Source: Psococerastis gibbosa (taxonomy: Eukaryota > Arthropoda > Insecta > Psocodea > Psocidae). From it: DNA of 64,000 nt. Position numbers and translations under genes: made by a program. The notes under the pieces are model-generated. The model had not been told where the DNA came from, made no database searches, and saw nothing but the letters and a program-made list of their open reading frames with translations. Shown piece by piece: positions 45,683 to 54,085 of the stretch (the first letter of the stretch is position 1; each line of letters starts with the position of its first letter). The DNA is taken from positions 62,001 to 126,000 of the forward strand of contig CAXART010000054.1 of the NCBI GenBank assembly GCA_963971405.1, given 5' to 3'.

Positions 45683-46798
45683 TTAACGAGTTGCTTTTAT
45701 AACCAAAGTAAAAGGGTTAATACGGTAACCATAATCTCTACGCGATGATCCAGGCCAACCAACTGTTTGAATCACATCATTACGTTCGATGTTTAGTCCT
45801 AATTTTTTAGCTAAGGTGGTTTTTATTGTTCTTTGGATTGTGTTTAGTGGTTTTCTGATGTGATGTTCTGGATCTGCTTCTGGATCAAGATTTAGGCGCT
45901 TTTCTATTTCAGTTATGCTAAGCAACATGTGTTTTTCAGGAGGTAATTCTTTTTTACAATCATTCAAAAATTGTTCAAATAATATGCGAAAAACCTTCAT
46001 ACATGCTACAGCTTTCTTATTTAGAATCTCTATATTGTTTACGTAAAGTGAGCCCTCTATCAATTGCAACTTTAGTAATTCTTTCTCTTTAGAAGGTTCA
46101 ATTAGATTAAGTGCAGTATGTAAGATTTGCATTGAAGTATTTGGTATGAACTCTAGTACTCCTCTTTGTGCTGCTTCTTGTAATACTTCAATTAAAGTCT
46201 TATGCTGAAAGAAAAGGTCAACCATTTTTACTATGGGCAAATCAAGAGGTATGTTTGATGGATTTTTTCTCAGTATTATTAATACAGTTGGATTAGCTTT
46301 AAGCTTATCTATCGTTAAGAATGTTGGATTGGTGCAAAAATCAAGAACAATGAGATTTACAAATTGACCTTGTCCACCAACATGATAAACTCCACTTTCC
46401 ACTTTTTGCCACATAAAATTTGTATCACTTAGCTGACCTTCAAACCAATTCATAAATTTCTCTGGGTTAAAATATACAGATAAGCGGTGAAATCTTTGCT
46501 TCTTGTAGGTATTAGGCAAAATATCACGGTTGCAATTTTCACAAATTATATTATCGCATGCTTCGTTAAAGTCCTCATCAATGAAAATCTCATTGTTACA
46601 GTATGGATCAACTATATTTGGCCAATCTAATTTATCTTGTCTACGAGAGCAGATAATGTAAGACCTCTCTTGCATCTTAATTAATTCAAGATCTGACAAA
46701 TACCTTGCTGCTTTGATGTAATTTTGATTTGGGTTAACCCAAGAGCTGCCAGAATTAAGAAGATCAGAGATTTGCTCTTGGCAAGATTGTAAGACCAT
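45683..46798 (-). CDS. Unknown protein with possible zinc ribbon and C-terminal winged helix (gene 2 of a pair)
   Basis: 371 residues. About residues 65-95 contain Cys pairs (DPYCNN ... CDNIICENCN) that could bind zinc. A middle alpha/beta region has SGVYHVGGQGQFVNLIVLDF. The last 100 residues (LNLDPEADPEHHIRKPLNTI, VGWPGSSRRDYGYRINPFTL) look like a winged-helix DNA-binding end similar to OmpR-type domains. No catalytic motif is certain. The start overlaps the upstream gene by 35 bp, so the two are cotranscribed. It lies on the strand opposite to both neighbouring phage modules. Family not recognised. Confidence 0.75.
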   Translation of the reverse strand: MVLQSCQEQISDLLNSGSSWVNPNQNYIKAARYLSDLELIKMQERSYIICSRRQDKLDWPNIVDPYCNNEIFIDEDFNEACDNIICENCNRDILPNTYKKQRFHRLSVYFNPEKFMNWFEGQLSDTNFMWQKVESGVYHVGGQGQFVNLIVLDFCTNPTFLTIDKLKANPTVLIILRKNPSNIPLDLPIVKMVDLFFQHKTLIEVLQEAAQRGVLEFIPNTSMQILHTALNLIEPSKEKELLKLQLIEGSLYVNNIEILNKKAVACMKVFRILFEQFLNDCKKELPPEKHMLLSITEIEKRLNLDPEADPEHHIRKPLNTIQRTIKTTLAKKLGLNIERNDVIQTVGWPGSSRRDYGYRINPFTLVIKATR

Positions 46799-47996
46799 AA
46801 AATTGTTTTATGTATGCTTTAAAATCCTCTCTTTCCCTTTTATTCAGAGGATGTTCAGAGTAGTAAATTGCTATATACTCATCACTTCGCTTGAAAAATA
46901 AGCCTATCTTTTTGCCTTGAAATATTACTTTAATCGACTCTATCAATGGCACTATGTCTCCTACAAATGGCTTTAAAACATGCAATTCCGGTGCAATAGG
47001 ATCATATGGAGCAACAGTCAAAGTGATATTAGTATAGCTGTAATTGAAACGATTTGACTGAAACTTTAACTCAAAAACACGAATATTTGAATCAGATTCA
47101 TTAATACAAGTTTCTATAAATTTATGCACCTGTTCCGCGAAATTTTTATCCTGCACATCTACAAAAATACATTCGCAGCCAAAGTAACAACTTGCAATGC
47201 TATTTGCTATTTCTATAGCTTGATCAATATTTCTAGCACCAAGATCTACCTGAGTGCCATTTAGTAGAAAATCCAAAATCATCCACTCTGCCTTATGGCC
47301 ATGAATGACTTTGTTTGAATTTAACAACAAATCTATATCGCTAGCTTTGCGTATTAACACATATAAACGATTCTGATGATAGAAGAAACCTTGTAGTTGA
47401 TTCTCGAAACTGTCATTTCTCTTAATGTTATCTTCTTTCAGTATTTGTTGTATGATTTCCTCTGAGATAAAGTCCTTAAATGGAGTACTTGGTCGTCTTG
47501 GTATTTTTTGTAAGGCAAAAGACATGAAACTCTTTCTTTGTATTTTTTCAAAGTGATAGACAGACTTTAAAAGATTGTAATCTGCATGAAACAGTAGAAA
47601 CAGCAAAGACTTCTTATCATATTTATTATTATTTTTTACAAGGTAGGATTTCATGAGTTCTGTAGTTAATGCAGATCTTGCAATTTCACTGACAGTAACT
47701 TCTAGTTTTGCACGGTCAAAACAGGTAATCAAGTAGTAAGTAACGAGAGAATCGGAATAATTAGCAATCACTTTACGTTTGTATTGTACAGATGTATTAT
47801 CGTAACTTTCATCATCAAAGAGTTGAGCGTTTAATTTATCTTTAAAGGAGTTTTGAAAAATAATATTTAATTGCTTACCAGAAAGTGAATCTATCCAAGA
47901 CTGACGTATTTTTGTATTGTGAAAACGATCAAGCAAATGGTTAACAGGGACTTCTAAATCATCTTCCCAAAATTTACGATTTGGATAAATGTTCAT
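46764..47996 (-). CDS. Unknown protein (gene 1 of a pair)
   Basis: 410 residues starting MNIYPNRKFWEDDLEVPVNH. Predicted mixed alpha/beta. It contains a stretch reminiscent of a nucleotide- or phosphate-sensing alpha/beta domain (GHKAEWMILDFLLNGTQVDL, YFGCECIFVDVQDKNFAEQV), but no motif can be named. No signal peptide or membrane segment. It overlaps its partner by 35 bp. A 14-bp palindrome lies 33 bp upstream of the ATG. The pair is an independent transcription unit between the replication and head modules; a regulatory, host-takeover or defence role are all open. Confidence 0.72.
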   Translation of the reverse strand: MNIYPNRKFWEDDLEVPVNHLLDRFHNTKIRQSWIDSLSGKQLNIIFQNSFKDKLNAQLFDDESYDNTSVQYKRKVIANYSDSLVTYYLITCFDRAKLEVTVSEIARSALTTELMKSYLVKNNNKYDKKSLLFLLFHADYNLLKSVYHFEKIQRKSFMSFALQKIPRRPSTPFKDFISEEIIQQILKEDNIKRNDSFENQLQGFFYHQNRLYVLIRKASDIDLLLNSNKVIHGHKAEWMILDFLLNGTQVDLGARNIDQAIEIANSIASCYFGCECIFVDVQDKNFAEQVHKFIETCINESDSNIRVFELKFQSNRFNYSYTNITLTVAPYDPIAPELHVLKPFVGDIVPLIESIKVIFQGKKIGLFFKRSDEYIAIYYSEHPLNKREREDFKAYIKQFYGLTILPRANL

Positions 47997-48028
47997 AAGA
48001 AACTAACCACACCATAATAACATAATAG

Positions 48029-48042
48029 ACTATTTAAATAGT
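48029..48042. promoter_or_regulatory. 14-bp perfect palindrome upstream of the minus-strand gene pair
   Basis: ACTATTTAAATAGT is a perfect palindrome lying 33 bp upstream of the ATG at 47996, where an operator for that transcription unit would be expected. It may bind one of the phage regulators. Only position and symmetry support this. Confidence 0.4.
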
Positions 48043-48141
48043 TAAGATAGAAATCTGAAAGTCTTGACCAATAATTATGCAAGGGCTGTTTACTGATTTT
48101 TAACCAAGTTTTTTCTAAAAAGTTTGCTTAAGAAGAAGATT

Positions 48142-48183
48142 TTTTGGACAAAAATTTTTCAAATCCTGAATATATATTATATA
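48142..48183 (+). promoter_or_regulatory. Shared 42-bp promoter-like element, head copy
   Basis: Matches the reverse complement of 36033-36074 at 41 of 42 positions; the single difference is T/C after AAAAATTTT. It ends with TATATATTATATA 30 bp before the ATG of the RuvC-like gene, the first gene of the head/baseplate operon. Orientation relative to the gene is the same as at the tail operon, so the two copies fire outward in opposite directions on the genome. Confidence 0.7.
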
Positions 48184-48213
48184 GCACTCTAGCAAAACAA
48201 ATTCTGAATATAA

Positions 48214-48678
48214 ATGTCAACCCTAACACTGGACCTTGGCAAACAAACAGGCTGGGCAATTCTAACCAATGGAGTAATTGAAAGTGGAAGCAAAAGTTTT
48301 CATGGTAGCCGTTTTAGCGGAGGTGGCATGTGCTTCTTGAATTTTCGTAATTGGCTCAATTCTTTGAAAGACATTTCTGCAGTGTATTTTGAGGAAGTGA
48401 GAAGACATCTAGGAACTGATGCAGCGCATTGCTATGGCGGTTTTCTCGCAGTTCTGTCTGCTTGGTGTGAAGAGAACAATATTCCCTACCAAGGTGTTAA
48501 TGTTAAAACTATAAAACGCTTTATAGCAGGCAAAGGCAATGCAAGTAAGAGTGAAGTTATTGAAGCTGTAAAGAGAAAAGGATTTTTATCTAGAGATGAT
48601 AATCAAGCAGATGCTTTGGCATTAATGTTCTACGTTATGAATCTTAGTAAAGATTTTAACACATTAAAAATACCATAG
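48214..48678 (+). CDS. RuvC-like Holliday-junction endonuclease
   Basis: 154 residues. RNase-H-like RuvC core with the first Asp in LTLDLGKQTGWAI (Asp7), the Glu in VYFEEVRRHLG (about residue 60) and the C-terminal Asp residues in DDNQADALAL. Phage RuvC-like enzymes resolve branched DNA during packaging or recombination. First gene of the head operon, 30 bp downstream of the shared promoter-like element. No strong Shine-Dalgarno. Confidence 0.88.
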   Translation: MSTLTLDLGKQTGWAILTNGVIESGSKSFHGSRFSGGGMCFLNFRNWLNSLKDISAVYFEEVRRHLGTDAAHCYGGFLAVLSAWCEENNIPYQGVNVKTIKRFIAGKGNASKSEVIEAVKRKGFLSRDDNQADALALMFYVMNLSKDFNTLKIP

Positions 48679-48781
48679 AAAGTGGGTCCTTTCGGCCATA
48701 CTGGCGGGTTTGGTGGTGCTGACCTCAGGCCTTCTTTAGCGTCAGAGATATTTTGAATATTAACTTTTTAACTATCAAGAT

Positions 48782-50002
48782 ATGAATTTAGCAATCCACT
48801 ATTATCCTACTCAAGATCTCATCGAATATGAGCGTAATCCACGTAAAAATGACGATGTGGTCAACAGAATGTGTGCTTCAATCAGGGAATTCGGCTTTCG
48901 TATACCAATAGTTGCAAAAAGCGATGGAACTGTGGTTGATGGTCATTTAAGACTTAAAGCAGCAAGAAAACTTGGTATGGAAAGTGTTCCAGTGGTCTTA
49001 AGTGATAATCTAAATGAACCACAAACCAAAGCTTTTCGATTGCTGGCAAATCAATCAGCTAATTGGGCAAAGTGGGATGATGAGCTTTTGAAAGTAGAAA
49101 TTCAAGAGTTAGAAGATTTACAGTTTGATCTTAAAATGACTGGATTTGAATTAGAAAAAGTTCAACATTTCCTTGATGATTTAGATAGTGAAAAAGAAGA
49201 TCTTTCTGACTTAGTTGTTGATGACAAAAAAGTAGAAATAACAAAACCAGCTGATCTATGGATTTTAGGTGATCATCGAATCTATTGTGGTGATAGCTCT
49301 ATAGTTGAATCATATAAAGCGCTGTTAGATGATAAAATGGCAGATATTACTGTGTGTGATCCTCCATATAATGTTGATTATGGTAGCAGTCAGGAGAGAG
49401 AAGATAAAAAAATATTAAATGATAATCAAGGTGAAAAGTACGAACTTTTTCTCTACGACATCTGTTCCAATATTTTAGCATATACGAAAGGTGCAATTTA
49501 CATCTGCATATCATCATCAGAGTTTTCAACGTTGCAAAAAGCATTTGAGGAGGCAGGAGGAAAATGGTCAACATTTATCATTTGGGCGAAGAATCATTTT
49601 ACGCTAGGAAGGTCTGATTATCAAAGACAATACGAAGCAATGCTCTATGGATGGAAAAGCGGCAATAAACGTGAGTGGCATGGAGGAAGAAATCAAAGTG
49701 ATCTGTGGTTTTATGATAAGCCAACACATAACTCACTACATCCAACGATGAAGCCAGTAGAGCTAATGGAGAGAGCAATAGTTAATAGCAGTAGACCTGG
49801 GGATATAGTACTTGATCCATTTAGCGGCTCTGGCAGCACGATGATTGCATGTGAGAGAACAGGAAGAATTTGTAGGACAATAGAGCTAGATTCAAAATTT
49901 GTAGATGTAACCATAAAACGTTGGCAAGTATACACGGGAAGAGATGCCATTTTAGCCGGTACTGGTAAAACCTTTTCAGAGACTCAAGAAGAAAATTCGT
50001 AA
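48782..50002 (+). CDS. ParB-domain/N6-adenine or N4-cytosine DNA methyltransferase fusion
   Basis: 406 residues. A ParB-like N-terminal domain (about 1-110) has TQDLIEYERNPRKND and VVDGHLRLKAARKLG. The methyltransferase part has catalytic motif IV DPPY (about residue 193) before the SAM-binding motif I DPFSGSGST (about residue 344), i.e. beta-class order. Such orphan methyltransferases in phages protect DNA or affect packaging; WO phages carry similar genes. It transfers methyl from S-adenosylmethionine to A or C; the target sequence cannot be predicted. 103 bp after the resolvase gene. Confidence 0.92.
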   Translation: MNLAIHYYPTQDLIEYERNPRKNDDVVNRMCASIREFGFRIPIVAKSDGTVVDGHLRLKAARKLGMESVPVVLSDNLNEPQTKAFRLLANQSANWAKWDDELLKVEIQELEDLQFDLKMTGFELEKVQHFLDDLDSEKEDLSDLVVDDKKVEITKPADLWILGDHRIYCGDSSIVESYKALLDDKMADITVCDPPYNVDYGSSQEREDKKILNDNQGEKYELFLYDICSNILAYTKGAIYICISSSEFSTLQKAFEEAGGKWSTFIIWAKNHFTLGRSDYQRQYEAMLYGWKSGNKREWHGGRNQSDLWFYDKPTHNSLHPTMKPVELMERAIVNSSRPGDIVLDPFSGSGSTMIACERTGRICRTIELDSKFVDVTIKRWQVYTGRDAILAGTGKTFSETQEENS

Positions 50003-50030
50003 AAAGGAGCGAAAAGAGAGGAGGAAAAGA

Positions 50031-50504
50031 GTGGAAAAAATCACGCAAACAGAATGGGCAAGAGAGATAGGAGTATCAAAGCAATATGTCTGTTATTTAG
50101 TAAAGAAAGGAATAGTTGAGTTGGAGGATGGTTTGATCAATAGAGAACAAGCAAATGAAGCGGTAGCAGCAATAAGAGATCCAAGTCAACCACTTAGGAG
50201 AAAAGAGCGCGGAGAAAAACTTTCAACGATATTGCTAAAAACGCGAATAAAAAATGAAACGGAGCGTGGTAAACTTTTGGAAGCTAAAGTGAAAGCTGAA
50301 ATAGGCAAATTTGTGTCAATTGAAGAGGTAAAAACTGAAGCATTTAACGTAGCAAGAGTTGTTCGTAATAATTTGCTTAATATTCCAAATAGAGTTTCAG
50401 CATTGCTTGCATCACTGAGTGACACTGAAAAGATTCATATGGCGCTAACCGAAGAGATTACAAACTCATTACAAGAATTATCTAATACTAAATTTCAAAT
50501 ATAA
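50031..50504 (+). CDS. Terminase small subunit (gpNu1-like)
   Basis: 157 residues from a GTG with GAGGAGG about 7 bases upstream. The N-terminal winged HTH (about 5-50, ITQTEWAREIGVSKQYVCYL and VKKGIVELEDGLIN) matches gpNu1-type DNA-recognition domains. A helical segment follows (KTRIKNETERGKLLEAKVKA). It would recognise packaging sites and load the large terminase, which here is separated from it by an ankyrin gene. Confidence 0.85.
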   Translation: MEKITQTEWAREIGVSKQYVCYLVKKGIVELEDGLINREQANEAVAAIRDPSQPLRRKERGEKLSTILLKTRIKNETERGKLLEAKVKAEIGKFVSIEEVKTEAFNVARVVRNNLLNIPNRVSALLASLSDTEKIHMALTEEITNSLQELSNTKFQI

Positions 50505-50523
50505 AAAAGATTTTGAATATAAA

Positions 50524-52014
50524 ATGGCTGATAACTTAAGTTTAGAGTTAATAAAATGCCTCATTAATCAACCTGGATTAGATGTTAATGTCAGAGGGTT
50601 AAACGGAAAAACTCCACTGCATTGCGCTATAGAGTTTGATGAATTAAGCATGGTGGATTTGTTACTCACGAAGAAGAATATTAATCCTTTTGTGGAAGAT
50701 AATGAAGGTAAAACATCTCTTGATTACGCCAAAGAAGGTAAAAAAGCAGAAATATTACAAGCGCTAATTAATAACAAGTACGGGTCAGAACAAGATAGTT
50801 TACTTCATTTAGCTGCAATGATAGGTGAAGTTAATGCAGTTAGATATTTGATAGGAAAAGGTATTGACGTTAATGTACGAAATGCTTTGCATCATACGCC
50901 ATTACATCTAGCAGCAGGCATAGGACATGGAAATGTTGTTAAAATTTTAGTAAAAGAAGGAAACGCTGAAATTGATGTCTTTGATGCACGAAATCAGACA
51001 CCAATGCACTATGCAGTTAATAATAAAAAATTGGAGATAGTAAAGTTACTGCTCAAGCTAGGAGCAGATGTAAATAGCGCACGCATGGGACAAAACTCAA
51101 TGAAATTGTCACCTGTTCATATAGCTGTAAGTAATACTAATTATGATGAAAGAGACTTATGTCTTGATATCCTCAAATGCTTAATAAAGGAGCCTAATGC
51201 TCAAGTGAATCTACAAGACTACGAAAATAAAACGCCACTACATTACGCTGAAAGACTTAAAACAATAGAAGTTTTACTGACGCGAGAAGATATAGACCCT
51301 CTGGTAAAAGACGATAGCGGCAAGACACCATTCGATTACGCTAAACCTGAGATAAAGAAGGCTTTGATGAGTAATAAATATGGTTCTGAGAAGAATAGTC
51401 TACTACATTTAGCTGTACAAAGAGGAGAAATTGAGCTTGTAGATGCAATTTTAAAAGAAGAAATCGATATTGATATTTCAAACAATAAAAGTCTATCACC
51501 AATTTACCTTGCTGCAGAAAAAGGACATTTACATGTAGTAAAATTACTACTGAAAAAAGGAGCAAATTATACACCTGTTTTACATTTAGCAATCAAGTCA
51601 AATAATTTAGAGTTACTTAAAGTTTTATTTACTGAAAAAAATGGAGCGTTACTCTGCAGAGACACCGTTGTTAATTTTCCAACCCTTCATAACAAATATA
51701 TAGTACAGAGAGAAATAGCAGATAAAAGAATGAAAAAACATAACAATATTATCTGCATCTACATTACAGCCAGCGCAATAGCAGTAGCAGTATATATAGG
51801 GTTAATAACAACAATGGGAAATGCTATCATTTTTGCAACAATAACAGGGGTATTTGCGCTTGTTATAGCAATAATGATAAGTGAGATGAGCAAAAGATAT
51901 ATAGAAAACGAATTTCAGAAAAAGATGTTTATGGAACTGGAGGAGTCTGGAGAAATAAGTTCTACTGTTAATGATGTTGAGTTAGAACCAATTATGAGTA
52001 GATGCAGACAATGA
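50524..52014 (+). CDS. Ankyrin-repeat protein with C-terminal transmembrane hairpin
   Basis: 496 residues. About ten ankyrin repeats span about 1-385 (NGKTPLHCAIEFDELSMVDL, HTPLHLAAGIGHGNVVKILV, QTPMHYAVNNKKLEIVKLLL). Two adjacent hydrophobic helices follow at about 408-460 (NIICIYITASAIAVAVYIGL and NAIIFATITGVFALVIAIMI). Probably membrane-anchored with the repeats available for partner binding. It lies between the terminase subunits and its end overlaps the large terminase start by 13 bp, so it is expressed with structural genes. No ribosome binding site is obvious. Confidence 0.9.
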   Translation: MADNLSLELIKCLINQPGLDVNVRGLNGKTPLHCAIEFDELSMVDLLLTKKNINPFVEDNEGKTSLDYAKEGKKAEILQALINNKYGSEQDSLLHLAAMIGEVNAVRYLIGKGIDVNVRNALHHTPLHLAAGIGHGNVVKILVKEGNAEIDVFDARNQTPMHYAVNNKKLEIVKLLLKLGADVNSARMGQNSMKLSPVHIAVSNTNYDERDLCLDILKCLIKEPNAQVNLQDYENKTPLHYAERLKTIEVLLTREDIDPLVKDDSGKTPFDYAKPEIKKALMSNKYGSEKNSLLHLAVQRGEIELVDAILKEEIDIDISNNKSLSPIYLAAEKGHLHVVKLLLKKGANYTPVLHLAIKSNNLELLKVLFTEKNGALLCRDTVVNFPTLHNKYIVQREIADKRMKKHNNIICIYITASAIAVAVYIGLITTMGNAIIFATITGVFALVIAIMISEMSKRYIENEFQKKMFMELEESGEISSTVNDVELEPIMSRCRQ

Positions 52015-53852
52015 TATACGCCAAATCTTTTTCTGAAGGTTTAAGACCAGACCCGCAACTTAAAGTATCAGAGTGGGCGAATGAGTATCGAGTTTTAGCA
52101 CCAACTGCAGCATCAGAACCAGGTAAATGGAGAACAGAAAGAACTCCTTATTTAAAAGAAATCATGGATTCACTTTCTCCGTCCTCACCAGCAGAAAAAG
52201 TAGTATTCATGAAAGGAGCGCAGATTGGAGGAACAGAAGCTGGTAACAATTGGATTGGCTACATCATAGATCAGACTCCAGGTCCAATGCTGGTAGTACA
52301 GCCAACAGTTGAAATGGGAAAACGTTGGTCAAAAGGAAGATTTGCGCCACTGATTGAAAGTACACCATGTTTAAAAAGTAAAGTAAAAGACCCAAGGTCA
52401 AGAGATTCAGGCAATACTGTACAAAGTAAGGAATTTCCAGGTGGAATAGTAGTAATAACTGGAGCAAATAGCAGTGTAGGACTGAGATCTATGCCAGTAA
52501 AATACCTCTTTCTTGATGAGATAGATGCCTATCCAGGAGATTCAGGAGGAGAAGGAGATCCAGTATTGCTTAGTATTGCCAGAACTAACACTTTTGCACG
52601 GCGAAAGATTTTTTTAGTATCAACACCAACGATTCATGGAATAAGCAGAATTGAGAAGGAATTTGAAGCAACAGATAAGAGATACTTTTTTGTTCCCTGT
52701 CCGCATTGTAATTACTATCAAGTTTTAAAATGGTCACAAATTAAATGGGAAGATAATGACTCAAGAACAGCACATTATGTCTGCACTGAATGTAGCGGCA
52801 AAATAGAAAATCATCAAAAGACAGAGATGCTTGAGCGTGGAGAATGGAGACCTACTAATAGAGTAAAAGGTGAGAAAAAAGGATTTCATCTTTCAAGTCT
52901 TTATAGTCCAGTAGGCTGGTATAGCTGGACTCAAGCAGTAGAAGATTTTCTTCATGCAAAAGAAAGTGAACAATTACTAAAAGTATGGATAAATACTACG
53001 CTTGGAGAAACCTGGGTAGACAAAGGAGAAGTACCAGACTGGAAACAATTATTTAACAGGAGAGAATTTTTTCCCGTAGGCACAGTACCAAAAGGCGAAG
53101 TGGTACTCACAGCAGGTGTTGATGTCCAAAAAGATCGGTTAGAAGTAGAAGTTGTAGCATGGGGAAAAAGCCGTGAAAATTGGTCAATAGACTACCGAGT
53201 ATTTGAAGGAGATACAGGAGGTGGAGAAGTATGGGGAAAACTCTCTGAGCTCTTAAATCATCATTTTATCGGTGAAAATGGGCTTGAATATATGATAAGT
53301 ATGATGGCAGTTGATGCAGGATATGCAACACAAGAAGTATACAACTGGGTAAGAGGTCATCAAGGGTCTGGAAGAGTAATGGCAGTCAAAGGTGTAAATA
53401 AAGCACTAGTACCACTTAGCAGCCCAAGTAGAGTAGATATAACAGTTGGTGGTCAAAAGCTAAAAAGAGGAATAAAGCTATGGCCAGTAGGAGTATCGAT
53501 ATTAAAGTCAGAGCTTTTTCAGCTACTTAATGTTTTAAAAAACGGGGAAAAAGAAAAAGTGCCAGCAGGATATTGTCATTTTCCCGAGTATGCACCTGAA
53601 TATTTTAAGCAGCTAACGGCAGAGCAATTAGTCAGCAAGGTAGTGAAAGGATACACTAAACAAGAGTGGCAAAAGGTAAGAGAAAGAAATGAAGTACTAG
53701 ATTGCCGAATTTATGCAAGAGCAGCATCGATAGCACTGGGAATAGATAGATGGCCAGAGAGTAAATGGAATAGTTTGAGTGGAAAAATAGAAAGTAAAAA
53801 ACCTAAAAAAGTAAGACAGAGTAAGTGGCTTGGTAATCAAAATGTACAGTGA
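52002..53852 (+). CDS. Terminase large subunit (gpA-like)
   Basis: 616 residues (start at 52002; an ATG at 52011 is equally possible). ATPase part: Walker-A-like FMKGAQIGGTEAGNN (about 69-83) and Walker B YLFLDEIDAYPG (about 168-179), with a zinc-ribbon-like CPHCNYY ... CTECSG segment (about 227-265). Nuclease part: TAGVDVQKDRLEVEVVAW (about 370-387) and MMAVDAGYAT (about 428-437) carry the expected acidic residues. It cuts concatemers and pumps DNA into the prohead. Confidence 0.95.
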   Translation: MQTMIYAKSFSEGLRPDPQLKVSEWANEYRVLAPTAASEPGKWRTERTPYLKEIMDSLSPSSPAEKVVFMKGAQIGGTEAGNNWIGYIIDQTPGPMLVVQPTVEMGKRWSKGRFAPLIESTPCLKSKVKDPRSRDSGNTVQSKEFPGGIVVITGANSSVGLRSMPVKYLFLDEIDAYPGDSGGEGDPVLLSIARTNTFARRKIFLVSTPTIHGISRIEKEFEATDKRYFFVPCPHCNYYQVLKWSQIKWEDNDSRTAHYVCTECSGKIENHQKTEMLERGEWRPTNRVKGEKKGFHLSSLYSPVGWYSWTQAVEDFLHAKESEQLLKVWINTTLGETWVDKGEVPDWKQLFNRREFFPVGTVPKGEVVLTAGVDVQKDRLEVEVVAWGKSRENWSIDYRVFEGDTGGGEVWGKLSELLNHHFIGENGLEYMISMMAVDAGYATQEVYNWVRGHQGSGRVMAVKGVNKALVPLSSPSRVDITVGGQKLKRGIKLWPVGVSILKSELFQLLNVLKNGEKEKVPAGYCHFPEYAPEYFKQLTAEQLVSKVVKGYTKQEWQKVRERNEVLDCRIYARAASIALGIDRWPESKWNSLSGKIESKKPKKVRQSKWLGNQNVQ

Positions 53853-54066
53853 AGAGTATTTAACTCAAGTTGAGAAAGCAATTCAAAAACTGCAAAGCGG
53901 AGAAAGAGTTGTCTCAATTGCATATGGTGACCATATTGTACGGTACGGGGAAGTTCAAATAAAGGATTTATTGGAGCTCAGGCAACGAATAAAAGCGGGG
54001 TTAAAAGTTGCAGGTATGAGGCCAAAGAGAAAGATTGTTTTTTCAACGAGTAAGGGGATCATATAA
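53842..54066 (+). CDS. gpW-like head-tail joining protein
   Basis: 74 residues from the ATG at 53842, 11 bp inside the terminase gene. MYSEEYLTQVEKAIQKLQSG and VSIAYGDHIVRYGEVQIKDL match the small gpW family, which plugs the packaged head and allows tail attachment. It sits in the lambda-like order terminase-gpW-portal, but a nuclease gene has been placed between it and the portal. Confidence 0.88.
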   Translation: MYSEEYLTQVEKAIQKLQSGERVVSIAYGDHIVRYGEVQIKDLLELRQRIKAGLKVAGMRPKRKIVFSTSKGII

Positions 54067-54085
54067 TATCGTTGAAAGGAATCGT

